Positions 1-7,752 of a DNA stretch of 38,727 bases are shown here, piece by piece. The position numbers and the translations under genes are program-made. Numbering within the stretch: position 1 is the stretch's first letter; every line of letters begins with the position of its first letter. Source of the DNA: Pseudomonadales bacterium (GTDB taxonomy: Bacteria > Pseudomonadota > Gammaproteobacteria > Pseudomonadales > Azotimanducaceae); assembly GCA_030749725.1 (NCBI GenBank), contig JASMJM010000115.1:1-38727 (forward strand). Reading direction: 5' to 3'. The notes beneath the pieces are model-generated. The model saw nothing but the letters and a program-made list of their open reading frames with translations. It ran no database searches and was not told where the DNA came from.

Positions 1-86
1 TTGCCTTGTTTGTAAAGTATGCGAATTTCCATACACCTTTCCTGATTTAACATGTGCACCTCCTGCAAGGTGCAGATTAATGGAAA

Positions 87-133
87 GGGGGGTCAGTTTT
101 CAGTTGCCGAGGGGGGTCAGTTTTACATTGCCG
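87..133. mobile_element. IS21-type end-like direct repeats
   Basis: Two near-identical direct repeats of about 23 bp lie back to back at 87-109 and 111-133. Each reads GGGGGGTCAGTTTT followed by a variable 3-4 bases and TTGCCG. Repeated GGGTCAGTTTT...TTGCCG blocks resemble the multiple terminal repeats at the ends of IS21-family elements; this is recalled family knowledge, not a search. A 7-bp hairpin (TGCACCT/AGGTGCA, 55-74) lies just outside. No transposase gene is visible, so only the end of the element is in the window or it is a solo remnant. The ATPase fragment starts immediately after the second repeat. Confidence 0.5.
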
Positions 134-682
134 CTAACATCAAAGATTCGAATCCCTCAGATTGGTACCAGAACGCCAGTACTGGACCACGATGGCCATG
201 AATTAGTCGCCGCACTACGAACCATCTATGAGATAGGCGATCGGGAAGCGCTATTCGAATCGATAGACGATGCATTCCCGGGAGCGACTATAGATATTGA
301 CGTAGACTCAGGTACCCGATTTACGCTCACCTTTTTGCAGAAGGGGTTGTTGCGGCCGCTCACCCAATCAGAATTATCTGACGGGACGCTGCGGTATCTA
401 CTGTTGATGGCTGCTCTTCTGACTCCACGACCGCCATCACTGTTAGTGCTCAACGAACCTGAAACAAGTCTGCATCCCGATCTGTTCCCGGCGCTTGCTC
501 GTCTGATTATCAAGGCTTCGGAGCAAACCCAGGTTTGGGTCGTGTCTCATGCGTCCAGGCTGGTGGCTGCCTTGAACAAAAGTGAGGACTGTCATTCGAT
601 TCAACTGGACAAACGACTTGGTCAAACGGTTATATGCGATCAGGGCTTACTGGATCAACCAGCTTGGCATTGGCCGGACTAG
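134..682 (+). pseudogene. 5'-truncated AAA family ATPase (ABC/RecF-like), C-terminal half
   Basis: The protein resembles the C-terminal half of predicted AAA/ABC-type ATPases (COG4637-like, usually about 350-400 aa). The Walker B and signature region is visible: an LSDGTLRYL stretch followed by LLVLNEPETSLHPDL, then the switch VVSHASRL. The Walker A half is missing. The reading frame is open upstream to an ATG at 80, but residues 1-18 of that frame are only translated IS-end repeats, so the ATG is fortuitous. Homology-like sequence begins right after the second IS-like repeat, suggesting an insertion removed or separated the 5' half. The product cannot bind ATP normally, so I regard it as a remnant. 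The stop codon lies inside a duplicated block (see 648-767). Confidence 0.7.
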
Positions 683-767
683 ACACAAGACATACATCCG
701 AGACAAAGGCTACTGGATCAACCAGCTTGGCATTGGCCGGACTAGACATAACAATACATCCGAGACA
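648..767 (+). repeat. 63-bp tandem duplication of the ATPase gene 3' end
   Basis: Unit 1 starts at 648 and unit 2 at 711 (period 63). The first 38 bases of the units (648-685 and 711-748) are identical, and both continue with a diverged tail ending in ATACATCCGAGACA. The duplication includes the last codons and the TAG stop of the ATPase remnant, so the second copy is non-coding. Confidence 0.85.
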
Positions 768-787
768 CATGTTGGTGTCCCTCGGAT
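758..787 (+). terminator. Possible terminator-like hairpin after the ATPase remnant
   Basis: ATCCGAGACAC (758-768) can pair with GTGTC-CC-TCGGAT (775-787) around a 6-base loop, giving an 11-bp stem with a 2-base bulge. There is no following T-run, so intrinsic termination is uncertain. One arm comes from the second duplicated unit. Confidence 0.3.
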
Positions 788-850
788 TGACAGGTAACAG
801 GTTGCGCCCTCGCTCGAATCTAGCGGAGAGCTTAGCCTTAGGAGAAAGAC

Positions 851-1330
851 ATGGTTCAAACCCTAGCGAATTGGGGAGAGTTTCTTGGCGAGATCGCTGT
901 GGTCGTGTCTCTCCTGTACGTAGGTATACAGGTGCGCTCGTCTGTACGACAGTCTCGTGTGGATAGCTACACAAGAATCAGCGAATTGTGGTCGCAGTGG
1001 ACGTCGATGGTGGCATCGGACGACGAAACTTCCAGGATCTATTATCAGGGAACACAAGACTTCGATTCACTCAATGCGGTGGAGCGAACCAGATTCAATC
1101 TTATTATCGGCATGTACTTTGGGATTTTTGAAACCATCATAGTCCACGAGAAGTCGGGCGCCTACGATCCTGAGACATTCCGCCGCAACTTGAATACAGC
1201 ATATGCAGTCTTTACCCGCCCGGGAGTACAAGCGTGGTGGCAAAAGAACGAGGGGCGTGCCTTTGCCCCGGACACCGAGAAATACTTGCTTTCCAGGCGG
1301 GAAGCCGAGGCTTCGAACGCAGTTGAATAG
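851..1330 (+). CDS. Hypothetical protein with N-terminal membrane anchor
   Basis: This 159-aa protein is of a type common in marine proteobacteria but with no function I can name. An N-terminal hydrophobic segment (about residues 10-27, GEIAVVVSLLYVGIQVR) is followed by a polar helical domain rich in Arg, Glu and Trp (ISELWSQW, PGVQAWWQKNEG), so it is probably a single-pass membrane protein with a cytoplasmic helical tail. An AGGAGA ribosome site 7 bases before the ATG supports this start. It stands alone between the ATPase debris and the alcohol dehydrogenase, 38 bp upstream of the latter, and could be co-transcribed with it. Confidence 0.8.
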   Translation: MVQTLANWGEFLGEIAVVVSLLYVGIQVRSSVRQSRVDSYTRISELWSQWTSMVASDDETSRIYYQGTQDFDSLNAVERTRFNLIIGMYFGIFETIIVHEKSGAYDPETFRRNLNTAYAVFTRPGVQAWWQKNEGRAFAPDTEKYLLSRREAEASNAVE

Positions 1331-1368
1331 AGTCATGAGGTGATCAATATCAAACTGGAGGAACACCC

Positions 1369-2349
1369 ATGAAGGCAGTCAGGATGCTGGGCAACGAACA
1401 AGTCAGCGTTGTGGATATTCCCGACCCACAGGCGGAGGGTAATCAGGTCAGCGTAAAGATCATGTCGTCAGCACTCTGTGGCAGTGAACGCCATGTTTAC
1501 TATGGCAGTAACGAACTGCCGGGAAATGCCGGGCACGAAGCTGCCGGCACCGTTCATGATGCAGGGACCTCCAAGCTCGTCAGCAAAGGGGACCGGGTAG
1601 CCCTGCACGCCTCCGCCGCCTGCGGGCGCTGCCGGGAGTGCTGGGCTGGTAACTGGGTACGCTGTCAGAATCCCGGCCGGACAGGTCGCACCATCGGCAA
1701 CCACTCTCAATTCGTGCAGATACGGGATGACCTGTGCCTTCCCCTTCCCGACGATATTTCCTTCGACACGGGGGCACTGTTGGGGGATGTAATGGGCACG
1801 CCCTTTCGTGCCATCAAGCGACTCCGCATCAAAGGATTCGATCGTGTCCTGATCATGGGTCAGGGACCCATCGGCCTTGCTGCCACTATGCTCTGCAAGT
1901 TCCTGAATGCGGACGTGACCACCGCGGATGTCAATGAGTACCGGCTGCAGCAATCGCTTCGATGCGGCGCCGATCGAGTGCACGCTCCAACATCGCCGGA
2001 ACTTTCCAGCCTGGCGCCGGATGTTGCGCTGGACTGTTCCGGTAACCCCGATGCACAGACCCTGTGCCTTGATACGGTCAAGCCCGGAGGAAGGGTCGCG
2101 TTGATCGGTGTCAGCACAGATGGCCCCCGCATCAATACCACCAAACACTTTATCCTGAAGGAGCTTGAGGTGATCGGAAGCTGGTATTCGACTCCGGTCG
2201 ATCACCTGGAACTGATCGATCTGGTGCGAAGAGGATTGTCTCCCGAGATGATGATAACCCACAGGTTCGGCATCGACGAAGCACCCAAGGCTTTCACATT
2301 GTTTTTCAACGGCGAAGCGGCAAAGGTGATGCTCACGCCGTGGGAGTAA
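1369..2349 (+). CDS. Zinc-dependent medium-chain alcohol dehydrogenase
   Basis: NAD(P)-dependent oxidation of an alcohol or polyol by an MDR-superfamily enzyme, 326 aa, cytoplasmic. Catalytic-zinc residues C37 and the GHE motif (H56, E57) are present. The structural zinc lobe has the classical four cysteines C85, C88, C91 and C99. A Rossmann nucleotide motif GQGPIGL lies near residue 165. The start is supported by GGAGG six bases upstream of the ATG. The length is slightly short for the family (about 340-350) but no core element is missing. The substrate is unknown; sorbitol/threonine-dehydrogenase-like relatives act on polyols and amino alcohols. It is followed by a MITE-like element rather than an operon partner. 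Confidence 0.92.
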   Translation: MKAVRMLGNEQVSVVDIPDPQAEGNQVSVKIMSSALCGSERHVYYGSNELPGNAGHEAAGTVHDAGTSKLVSKGDRVALHASAACGRCRECWAGNWVRCQNPGRTGRTIGNHSQFVQIRDDLCLPLPDDISFDTGALLGDVMGTPFRAIKRLRIKGFDRVLIMGQGPIGLAATMLCKFLNADVTTADVNEYRLQQSLRCGADRVHAPTSPELSSLAPDVALDCSGNPDAQTLCLDTVKPGGRVALIGVSTDGPRINTTKHFILKELEVIGSWYSTPVDHLELIDLVRRGLSPEMMITHRFGIDEAPKAFTLFFNGEAAKVMLTPWE

Positions 2350-2378
2350 GGATCGGCAAACTTATGTCATCCAAATGC

Positions 2379-2618
2379 TAGTGTACTGTCCCGCAATTAA
2401 GTGGTCATTATTCGGTCGGCATATTTTGTTCCTGGCAAGGCGCGAGGACGCCGTGGGTTGGGCACCTTAGCCGCGCGCCCCTCGCCGGGCACCCCACAAC
2501 GACGAACAACGGGGACGCCTAGTCGGGGACGCCTAGCCGGGGACGCCTAGTCGGGGACGCCCAGTCGAAGTCCAGGGACAAAATAGGCCAGCGAATAAGG
2601 CCTGTGGGACAGTACACT
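2379..2618. mobile_element. MITE-like element, copy 1 (240 bp)
   Basis: Non-coding element with terminal inverted repeats TAGTGTACTGTCCC (2379-2392) and GGGACAGTACACT (2606-2618). It shares nearly all its sequence with the copy at 5359-5557. It contains four tandem 14-bp units (consensus GGGGACGCCTAGTC, 2511-2566) where the other copy has one. No open frame or transposase. The TA at the outer edge and GTGTACTG termini suggest mobilisation by a Tc1/mariner-IS630-type transposase, which is an inference. It fills most of the 349-bp gap between the alcohol dehydrogenase and the VOC gene. Confidence 0.75.
2511..2566 (+). repeat. Four 14-bp tandem repeats inside MITE copy 1
   Basis: Units at 2511, 2525, 2539 and 2553 with consensus GGGGACGCCTAGTC; unit 2 ends AGCC and unit 4 carries CCCAGTC. 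MITE copy 2 has a single unit at 5484-5497, so the array expanded or contracted between copies. Confidence 0.9.
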
Positions 2619-2698
2619 GGCCACCCGAAGCTAACGATTACAGTTGGGTGAAAAGTATGGGAACAGACGATGCATCCAGGGGGCGCATGATGTGCATT

Positions 2699-3058
2699 CT
2701 ACCGGTTCCCGGCAAAGTGCCAGCATACGCCGGCCGGATCGATCAGATGCACTTCTCTACCCCATGGAAACACGGTTGGTTCTCGGGCTGATACCGCCTC
2801 GTACCTGTCCACCACGCCGGATTCGCCCAGATTCGTCCAGAACTCATCAAGGTCATCAACCAGAACGTGCATCATTAGATTGTCCTGCATTTCTTTATTG
2901 TGGTAATTCTGCAAGAGTAACTTGACGCCCCCAAGCTGCAGCTCACACAACTCGTCAGTCTGCCAGTTGACTTGGAATCCAAGCTCCGCAAAGAACTTTT
3001 TAGAAAGAGCGTGATCTGCCCCTGATGGAATAAACGGCTCCAGCTCTAACACACTCAT
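2699..3058 (-). CDS. VOC superfamily (glyoxalase/bleomycin-resistance-like) protein
   Basis: Small single-module vicinal-oxygen-chelate fold protein, about 119 aa. Visible features are the first strand-helix (MSVLELEPFIPSG, then SKKFFAELGF), the central LGGVKLLLQNY strand, and the C-terminal EVHLIDPAGVCWHFAG strand typical of the family. Family members bind a metal and act as lyases, dioxygenases or drug-binding proteins; the substrate is not predictable. I chose the ATG at 3058 because the VOC homology starts there. The frame is open further upstream with an ATG at 3076 and a TTG at 3112. It is leftward, ahead of the MITE copy. Confidence 0.82.
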   Translation of the reverse strand: MSVLELEPFIPSGADHALSKKFFAELGFQVNWQTDELCELQLGGVKLLLQNYHNKEMQDNLMMHVLVDDLDEFWTNLGESGVVDRYEAVSAREPTVFPWGREVHLIDPAGVCWHFAGNR

Positions 3059-3158
3059 ACCCCGCTGCAGATGCATCTCTTGTAATGGCAGTCTTAAACG
3101 GTGTGTTCCCAATCCTGGCAGTATGTTCTACTGCGGCACCTGATTCGCATACGGCGAA

Positions 3159-3551
3159 TCAGTGCCAGATACCCAGTACCAATCCAAACAGAGCAAACTG
3201 GGCGGTATGGTAGCCGCTATCGATCAGTAGTAACTGCAGGCTTCTGGTGGCGAATTGATAGTTGATCCCAAACGAAGTGGCCACGAAGCAAACACCGACA
3301 ATCAAGCCTTTGGTCAGGGCTTCGAGTAGTTCCGGTGCCGGTCCCAGAGCTAAAGCGAACGCAACAGCCGCGATCAACGAGCATACGAAGCTGACCCCAA
3401 ATACTCTGGCAGGATGAAACGCGTTTTCTTCCTTGTAACCCGATTCCCTCATCCAGACGTTGAAAAACGCGAGCTTCGAATACCACAATCCTCCCAACAT
3501 GAAGGAGCCTAGGGTTGCCGCGAGTACTGCCAATAGATTGATTTCGAACAT
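3159..3551 (-). CDS. DUF1761 family membrane protein
   Basis: Integral membrane protein of about 130 aa with four hydrophobic segments and the DUF1761 hallmark near the N-terminus (LGGLWYSKLAFFNVWM). Its function is unknown in the family. The start at 3551 is supported by an AGGAGA site 6-11 bases upstream. The longer frame to 3635 adds a charged stretch foreign to the family. It ends with IDSGYHTAQFALFGLVLG, also family-like. It is followed by the leftward VOC gene and may share its transcript. Confidence 0.85.
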   Translation of the reverse strand: MFEINLLAVLAATLGSFMLGGLWYSKLAFFNVWMRESGYKEENAFHPARVFGVSFVCSLIAAVAFALALGPAPELLEALTKGLIVGVCFVATSFGINYQFATRSLQLLLIDSGYHTAQFALFGLVLGIWH

Positions 3552-3688
3552 GCCAAATCTCCTAAGTCTGGTTTCACTCTTCTGATCATCCTTATGAGTA
3601 ATAGCGCTCAGCGGTCTCCCATCCGCATTCTCCACTCCGATCGACGTGCTTCTTCAAGAGGTCTGCCTGATCGTCATGTATTGCCCGC

Positions 3689-4621
3689 CTACCCGGATTC
3701 TGTTGGCAGCCCTTGTTCGACCCATGCTGCCATGCCGCCGATCATCGGATAAACGCGGGAGATTCCGCGTCTTTTCAATTTGAGCGCCACACGGGCACTG
3801 GATGCCTCATCGGGTCAGCTACAGTATAGGATAATGTCGCTCTCCTTGGGAATTCGATGAACGTGTCGATCGATCGCCTCCATCGGAACCCGCACCGAGT
3901 TGGGTACCATTTCCGGCAAGGCCTGATAGTCGTGGCTGTGTCGAAGATCGATGACATACAACTCCTCATCCTTGTTTAGCCGTTCGTGCACTTCGGCCGG
4001 ATGCATCCTTCGCATGCGTAAGGAACGAAGAAAGACGTGCCGTTGTTGAAACTTGTAACCTATGTAGATCAGCAACAGAGCAGCAAGAATAAGACCGGCC
4101 CATACACCCAGTTCCGCGATCACCACTGCCACAGTTTCCAGTTGGTTGTGAAAAATGGCTCCTATGCCCGCAAACAATCCCGACCAGAGCAGCGCACCCA
4201 GCCCATCCAGAAAAAGAAATCGTCCCAATGACATTCCCGTTACGCCTGCCAAGGGCGGCGCCAGCGTCTGCAGACCGGGCACAAATTTGGCAACCAGTAG
4301 GGCAAAAGGTCCAAGACGGTCAAACACGGCCTCCGTGTTCCGTACGCAGAAATCTGGCTCCAGCGAAATCGCACAGAGGACATTCAGCACCTTGCCACCC
4401 CTCGCTTTACCCATTAGATACCACATTAGATCAGCAGGCATCGATGCCAAAACAGTAATGAGAATGACGAGAGGGAAGGACAGTTGAGCGGTACCGACTA
4501 ACGCACCCGCCGCCAGCAACAATGGCGCAGCCGGAAGCGGAAGTCCTATCTGATCAAGCATCACCCAAACAAATATGACTAAATAGCCGTACCCAATCAA
4601 AAACTGTACAAACTCAGCCAC
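3689..4621 (-). CDS. DedA-family membrane protein fused to rhodanese domain, with in-frame TGA (candidate selenoprotein)
   Basis: Residues 1-190 form a DedA (SNARE-associated) multi-span membrane domain with the FVPGLQTLAPPLAG signature; DedA proteins act in membrane lipid and undecaprenyl-phosphate homeostasis. Residues about 205-310 are a rhodanese domain that would face the cytoplasm. Translation hits TGA at codon 269 (3815-3817), directly after ILYCS. The same frame then continues for 41 codons with typical rhodanese sequence (PDEASSARVALKLKRRG, then MIGGMAAWVEQGLP) to a TAG at 3689-3691. In relatives I recall, this position reads YCxCPNEAS, so the TGA replaces the second Cys of the active-site CxC loop. 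Either selenocysteine is inserted there or the gene has a fresh nonsense mutation. A short GGCA/TGCC hairpin (3794-3806) follows the TGA. Without readthrough the product is 268 aa and lacks most of the rhodanese active loop. Confidence 0.82.
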
Positions 4622-4757
4622 AACGTGTCACCCCTGGTGCCCGGATACGCATCGCGCGGTCAGTGATAGCTATCAGGCAAAACCAATATGCAATCCTTTG
4701 CCTGACGAGGTAAAACAAACCACGATTAGGTTGTAGGTTCTAAATCCCAGTTCCCTA

Positions 4758-5294
4758 TCATTTGTTGAACTGAGCGTCGTCGCCATCGACCAGGCCGGCG
4801 ACTTCGGCGAGACGGGAATTCATCATATAGGTGCAAATGGAGTACACGAATTCGACGATCTGCCGGGTCGTGAATTGCTCGCTCATAGCGGTCAATACCT
4901 CTGCCGAGGGTCGACCGATCTGCGCCACCTCCGTGGTGAACTGAAGCACCAGTTGCTGCCTGGCATCGAACACGGCGGCGTTGATATCACGATCCTTGAT
5001 GAGAGCATTGAGTTGCGCCTGAGTCGCACCTGCCCGCAGTGCTGCCCGACCGTGATTGCCCCATTCGTAGGACGATCCTGCCAGCACGGATGCCTCCACT
5101 ATGGTCAGTTCGCGCAACAGTGGCTCCAAGGTGTTGGCGCCATTGGATGCACCGTTAAACTGCAGCCACGGCTGGAACACATTCTCGGCGTGGGCTGTGA
5201 CGTGGAACAGTGCCAAGTCGAACGGCAGCGCATTCCAGGCTTCTGCGGCATTCTTGCCGGCGTCTGCTTTGCTGATGAGTGGGATTTTGTCCAT
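4758..5294 (-). CDS. Carboxymuconolactone decarboxylase / AhpD-like family protein
   Basis: All-helical protein of 178 aa in the carboxymuconolactone decarboxylase superfamily. The core helix pair carries LRELTIVEASVLAG followed by SSYEWGNHGRAALRAG, with E77 and H81 at the positions of the conserved active-site Glu and His. The CxxC pair of true AhpD peroxidases is absent, so a thiol peroxidase role is unlikely and a decarboxylase or lactonase-like role fits better. The start is supported by AGGATACAGGA just upstream. It lies in the same direction as the SDR at 5555-6346, separated by MITE copy 2. Confidence 0.88.
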   Translation of the reverse strand: MDKIPLISKADAGKNAAEAWNALPFDLALFHVTAHAENVFQPWLQFNGASNGANTLEPLLRELTIVEASVLAGSSYEWGNHGRAALRAGATQAQLNALIKDRDINAAVFDARQQLVLQFTTEVAQIGRPSAEVLTAMSEQFTTRQIVEFVYSICTYMMNSRLAEVAGLVDGDDAQFNK

Positions 5295-5358
5295 TCCTGT
5301 ATCCTCTGTTAGGTGTTGGCCGTGGAGGACAAGCGCAAGGTCATCTGTCAGCCCTTAA

Positions 5359-5557
5359 TAGTGTACTGCCCCGCAATTAAGTGGTCATTATTCGGTCGGC
5401 ATATTTTGTTCCTGACAAGGCACGAGGACGCCGTGGGTTGGGCACCCTCGCCCCTCGCCGGGCACCCCACAACAACGAACAACGGGGACGCCCAGTCGAA
5501 GTCCAGGGACAAAGCAGGCCAGCGAATAAGGCCACGTAATTGTGGGACAGTACACTA
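5359..5557. mobile_element. MITE-like element, copy 2 (199 bp)
   Basis: Second copy of the element at 2379-2618, in the same orientation, with ends TAGTGTACTG (5359) and CAGTACACTA (to 5557). A TA flanks both ends, consistent with a TA target duplication. It has one 14-bp internal unit instead of four. It sits exactly at the 3' end of the leftward SDR gene: the last three bases (5555-5557) are read on the minus strand as the TAG stop of that gene. Confidence 0.8.
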
Positions 5558-6346
5558 GCTTGTCGTGCTAGCGCCACCATCACAGGGCACCGTCACGCCG
5601 GTCACGAAACTTCCGGCCTTTGAAGAAAAGAAAATCACCAGGCCCGCTGCGTCTTCCATTGCACCGGACCTTCCCATCGGCTGAGCAGCCAGCAACGCCT
5701 TCTCCTTAGCTTCAGTGTCAAACAGGGGAGCCGTCATTTTCGACTTGAACAGGCCCGGCGCAAGAACGTTGACGTTGATGTGATCCTGCATCAGGTCCCT
5801 CGCCATCTGCACACTCAGTTGACCAAGTCCTGCTTTGGCTGCGACATAAGAGTAGTTCTGCAAGCCACTCGGCCTGAGACCATTCACCGATGTCACATTC
5901 ACAATAACGGCCCTATTGTCGGAACTCCCCGCGCGACGCAACAAGGGCAGCAACTGCTGGGCAAGAAAGAACGGACCCTTAACATCTAAATCGACCACCC
6001 TGTCCCACGCCTTTTCATGGAACTCATCTATGTGTAAGTTCCAGGTTAAACCCGCATTATTCACCAGAATATTCAGCATCTGTTCTCTTTCTTTGATTTC
6101 ATCCGCCAGGCGCGTACAACCTTCAACATTGGATACATCCGATGGAATGGCAATGCACTCGCCGTATTCCGACAGTTTGGCTTCGGTCGCATGACAAGCA
6201 TCCACTTTACGAGAAGCCACGTACACTTTAGCGCCGGCACGAACCAGTCCTTCCGCGATCATCAAGCCGATGCCGCGAGTTCCACCTGTCACCACGGCCA
6301 CCTTGCCGGCGATGCCGAAGAGATGCTCATAGAAAGAATTGCTCAT
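5555..6346 (-). CDS. Short-chain dehydrogenase/reductase (classical SDR)
   Basis: NAD(P)-dependent oxidoreductase, 263 aa. Cofactor motif TGGTRGIG at residues 20-27, NNAG at 96-99, catalytic Ser153, Tyr167 and Lys171 (YVAAK), and a C-terminal CDGGA. Length and motif spacing are normal for a classical SDR such as a 3-oxoacyl reductase or RhlG-like ketoreductase. It is clearly related to the SDR at 37672-38469 (shared start pattern, NNAG region and CDGGA end). The stop codon is supplied by the inserted MITE. Removing the element and one TA would give Ser-Tyr-stop, so the insertion shortened the protein by one residue without harm. Confidence 0.93.
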   Translation of the reverse strand: MSNSFYEHLFGIAGKVAVVTGGTRGIGLMIAEGLVRAGAKVYVASRKVDACHATEAKLSEYGECIAIPSDVSNVEGCTRLADEIKEREQMLNILVNNAGLTWNLHIDEFHEKAWDRVVDLDVKGPFFLAQQLLPLLRRAGSSDNRAVIVNVTSVNGLRPSGLQNYSYVAAKAGLGQLSVQMARDLMQDHINVNVLAPGLFKSKMTAPLFDTEAKEKALLAAQPMGRSGAMEDAAGLVIFFSSKAGSFVTGVTVPCDGGASTTS

Positions 6347-6534
6347 AAAGACTCCTGCAAGTGTGCGGTCAGACAGTTGTTTTCAGAAACTGCCGGGATC
6401 TGGGCGCCGACCACTGCTATCTACCGGTATCTCTCTTAACAGCCGGCAGACATAGGCCGTTAGATGGAAGCGATGTATTGACATCGTTAGGTTCCAGCGA
6501 ATCGGAAGATTCTGGAGTGGATGGACGATAACAT

Positions 6535-7554
6535 TCACCACACCTTCTCCCAGCGCCGGCTTTCCACGGATCGGTACATCGCCAGCGCCGTCCGCAATTC
6601 CCCAAGGGAATATTGCGCAGACGCCTGTAAGGGCGTGCCGTGTAACACTGCTAAACTGAAATCGTGCAGTTCAAAACCGTAGCTGTCCACCTTGCCGGGA
6701 AAGAGTTCCATAATCATCTTCCCTTCAGGATGCTCGCCGTCAAACAACACCAAGCGTCCCTCGCGCCCCCGTTCGATGACCAGTTCTCCCGCGGTCCCGG
6801 TGATATGGAAGTCGTCGCCGGGACCGACCGCGCTATCGGTCAGCAGCGCGTCAAAGGTGGCAGTCACTCCATTCGAAAAACGAAACAGCGCGTGAGCCAC
6901 CGATTCACCTTCCAAGTTGGCGATGTGACGCCCGGTGACAGCGATGACCTCGTCGATCTCACCGAACCACATGCGCAGCGGTCTTATCCAATGGGCACCA
7001 CCGTCAATACAGATGCCACCACCGGATCGCTTTAACAGAAAGCGCCAGGGAATCGGATCGGCAGGATCCAGGCGCAACGGGTCAAAAAAAGATGCGCGAG
7101 CGGAAATGACGTCCCCAATGGCACCCGCCTCGATCATCTCTCCTGCCTTGATGACGTCAGGCCAGTATTGTGATTGCTCGGCAATCATGAAAACCGTACC
7201 GGCACTCTCCGCTGCAGCCAGGATACGGTCACAGCTCTCCAGATCCATTGCCATTGGCTTTTCCAGCACCACGTGTTTGCCTGCCGCCAAGGCCTCTACC
7301 GCGGCTTGCTCATGCAAATCGTGCGGCAGCATCAGATCAACCGCATCGAAGTCACCACTTCCAAGCGCATCGCCGAGCGATGAAAATGCAGCGCCCCCGG
7401 TTCGCTCAGCCATCGCTGCAGCACGCTCCGGATCATCGTCCACAACCGCTGTAACCTCAATGAGCGGCGCATGGTAACTGATGCCACGCCAGTGAGCCCG
7501 CGCGATATTACCGCAACCTACCAGCGCGATCTTGACGCGATCCGAATCTGCCAT
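6535..7554 (-). CDS. Gfo/Idh/MocA family oxidoreductase
   Basis: NAD(P)-dependent sugar or inositol-type dehydrogenase, 339 aa. The N-terminal Rossmann fold shows VGCGNIA near residue 13, followed by the family EKPMA motif (its Lys is part of the active site). The C-terminal alpha/beta domain carries GGGICIDGGAHWIRP, where the family has the catalytic Asp/His pair. Substrates in the family are pyranosides, inositols and related polyols; none can be assigned here. A GGGAAAG site precedes the ATG. It is leftward and separated by 188 bp of featureless sequence from the SDR, so joint transcription is possible but unproven. Confidence 0.92.
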   Translation of the reverse strand: MADSDRVKIALVGCGNIARAHWRGISYHAPLIEVTAVVDDDPERAAAMAERTGGAAFSSLGDALGSGDFDAVDLMLPHDLHEQAAVEALAAGKHVVLEKPMAMDLESCDRILAAAESAGTVFMIAEQSQYWPDVIKAGEMIEAGAIGDVISARASFFDPLRLDPADPIPWRFLLKRSGGGICIDGGAHWIRPLRMWFGEIDEVIAVTGRHIANLEGESVAHALFRFSNGVTATFDALLTDSAVGPGDDFHITGTAGELVIERGREGRLVLFDGEHPEGKMIMELFPGKVDSYGFELHDFSLAVLHGTPLQASAQYSLGELRTALAMYRSVESRRWEKVW

Positions 7555-7752
7555 GTGTCTTTCCCAACATCGATCAATAGTGAAGTGGCAAGCACCTCAT
7601 CTGGCGCTCCCAAGGAGAGAGATTATGCATCAGCGTGTGCAGGTAATACAGAAAAGGTCTTCGCAGTGGTGTTCTTCGTCATTGGACTTCCTCGCATGCT
7701 CCCTGGCCAGACTCAGTCTTCTCACACCGGCCAGAATTGCCAACCCAATTCC

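Noticed and set aside
1468-2262. 264-codon frame antisense to the zinc alcohol dehydrogenase
   Set aside because: Entirely within the gene with conserved zinc and NAD motifs; no family-like sequence of its own.
2511-2566. CRISPR-like array
   Set aside because: Units are 14 bp and contiguous without spacers; no cas genes in the window.
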